Part shown: in pieces, positions 63,538 through 64,000 of the stretch
Layout of the letters: each line of letters begins with the position of its first letter
Position numbering within the stretch: position 1 is the first letter of the stretch
Source of the DNA: Jutongia huaianensis
GTDB lineage: Bacteria; Bacillota; Clostridia; Lachnospirales; Lachnospiraceae
DNA length: 64,000 bases
Direction: 5' to 3'
NCBI RefSeq assembly: GCF_014384985.1
Contig: NZ_JACRSX010000001.1
Coordinates: 62,001-126,000 of the forward strand
The notes under the pieces: generated by a model
The model's database searches: none
What the model saw: only the letters and a program-made list of their open reading frames with translations
Told to the model about the DNA's origin: nothing
Translations under genes and position numbers: made by a program

Positions 63538-64000
63538 TATACACCGCATATGCGCTGTTATACATACGGCGAAGATTTTCCTTGCTGTTGTACTGCTCCC
63601 CGATACAAAACTCCTTGGACCATGTCATATAATATGCCCATGGTGTATGGGACTCTGCCAGCATATCCACATCCGGCATATAACCCACCTCAGCCAGAGC
63701 CGCCACCTTATTGGTACTGGTCGCCCGGATCAGCTCCTCGTATTCCTTCGCATAGTCTGTGGGCGCATATTCCGGCAGGTAAATATCTACAGAAACAATA
63801 TCCACAAACGCATCCCCCGGATATCCCTCCGGCAGTCTGCAGTTCCATACCCAGAGCAGATTGTCCAGATGACATTCATTCACATAATAATCATACATCA
63901 ACAGATACAGATCCCTGGCAACCTCCGGTCCCTTAGACCCCCACCAGAACCAGGTTCCGTCTGACTCATGAAACGGTCTCCAGAGAATTGGGATTCCTGC
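63527..64000 (-). CDS. Glycoside hydrolase family 26 (beta-mannanase type), C-terminal part, cut by window edge
   Basis: The frame is open to the right edge (158 codons including the stop at 63527). The visible part reads AGIPILWRPFHESDGTWFWW, the GH26 acid/base Glu motif (RPFHE...WFWWG), then 'LDNLLWVWNC', 'FVDIVSVDIYLPEY' and 'AALAEVGYMPDVDMLAESHTPWAYYMTWSKEF', with the nucleophile Glu in AEVGY. GH26 enzymes are mostly endo-beta-1,4-mannanases. The N-terminus, and any signal peptide, lies beyond position 64000. Confidence 0.9.
   Translation of the reverse strand, partial: AGIPILWRPFHESDGTWFWWGSKGPEVARDLYLLMYDYYVNECHLDNLLWVWNCRLPEGYPGDAFVDIVSVDIYLPEYAPTDYAKEYEELIRATSTNKVAALAEVGYMPDVDMLAESHTPWAYYMTWSKEFCIGEQYNSKENLRRMYNSAYAVYNEP

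Noticed and set aside
1..64000. rRNA, tRNA, CRISPR arrays, integrases, phage or plasmid genes
   Set aside because: None found on either strand by eye; a short or diverged tRNA could be missed without a scan.

Overview
The window looks like a chromosomal segment of a spore-forming, anaerobic gut-type Firmicute of the class Clostridia, most likely Lachnospiraceae. Reasons: a complete spoIIIAA-AH operon followed by asp23-nusB-xseA-xseB-ispA-dxs-tlyA-nadK and recN (a classic clostridial gene order), AGGAGG-type ribosome binding sites, moderate GC, cysteine-rich 'HCB'-type small proteins, and several plant-polysaccharide glycosidases. I saw no rRNA, tRNA, CRISPR array, phage gene or intact transposase.

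Layout. (1) 1-19.2 kb, all minus strand: spoIIIA operon, then the Asp23/NusB/exonuclease VII/isoprenoid (ispA, dxs)/TlyA/NAD kinase block, then YebC, a 1651-residue Ig-like repeat surface protein, and recN running off the left edge. ArgR, which usually sits between nadK and recN, is absent. recN has a promoter carrying two LexA-type boxes. (2) 19.4-23.8 kb, plus strand: a fucose/arabinose-isomerase-like enzyme with xylulokinase, a DUF1275 membrane protein and a small unknown protein. (3) 23.9-30.8 kb, minus strand: cysK, a 544-bp hairpin element, greA, purA, purB, purF. (4) 30.8-33.2 kb: a GH3 lipoprotein and two Cys/Gly-rich small proteins, each behind a sigma-K-like promoter, with a 59-residue gene between them on the other strand. 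(5) 33.3-42.8 kb: aroC, a chemotaxis receptor, the potABCD polyamine importer, two unknown small proteins, and an AraC-HAD pair. (6) 43-56.6 kb: a PLP aminotransferase, a short proB, a five-gene two-component/ABC-2 module with a degenerate ATPase, nfo, a MarR-citrate synthase pair, a phosphodiesterase, rdgB and an amidase. (7) 56.8-64 kb: glycosidases of families GH2, GH5 and GH26 (the last cut by the right edge), an AraC regulator and a MATE exporter, suggesting beta-mannan/hemicellulose use.

The most unusual feature is the 544-bp imperfect palindrome at 25034-25577 between cysK and greA. It folds into a single long rod in which perfectly paired blocks alternate with unpaired internal loops, a pattern closer to a structured RNA (or a palindromic mobile element) than to a decayed inverted duplication. 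Next are the paired sigma-K-like promoters in front of the duplicated cysteine-rich proteins, the tandem LexA boxes of recN, and the ABC module whose ATPase lacks the signature and H-loop motifs.

Limits: all assignments come from reading the sequence and remembered family features. No database search, folding calculation or alignment was run. Start codons were moved downstream of the longest ORF where a better ribosome binding site was visible.
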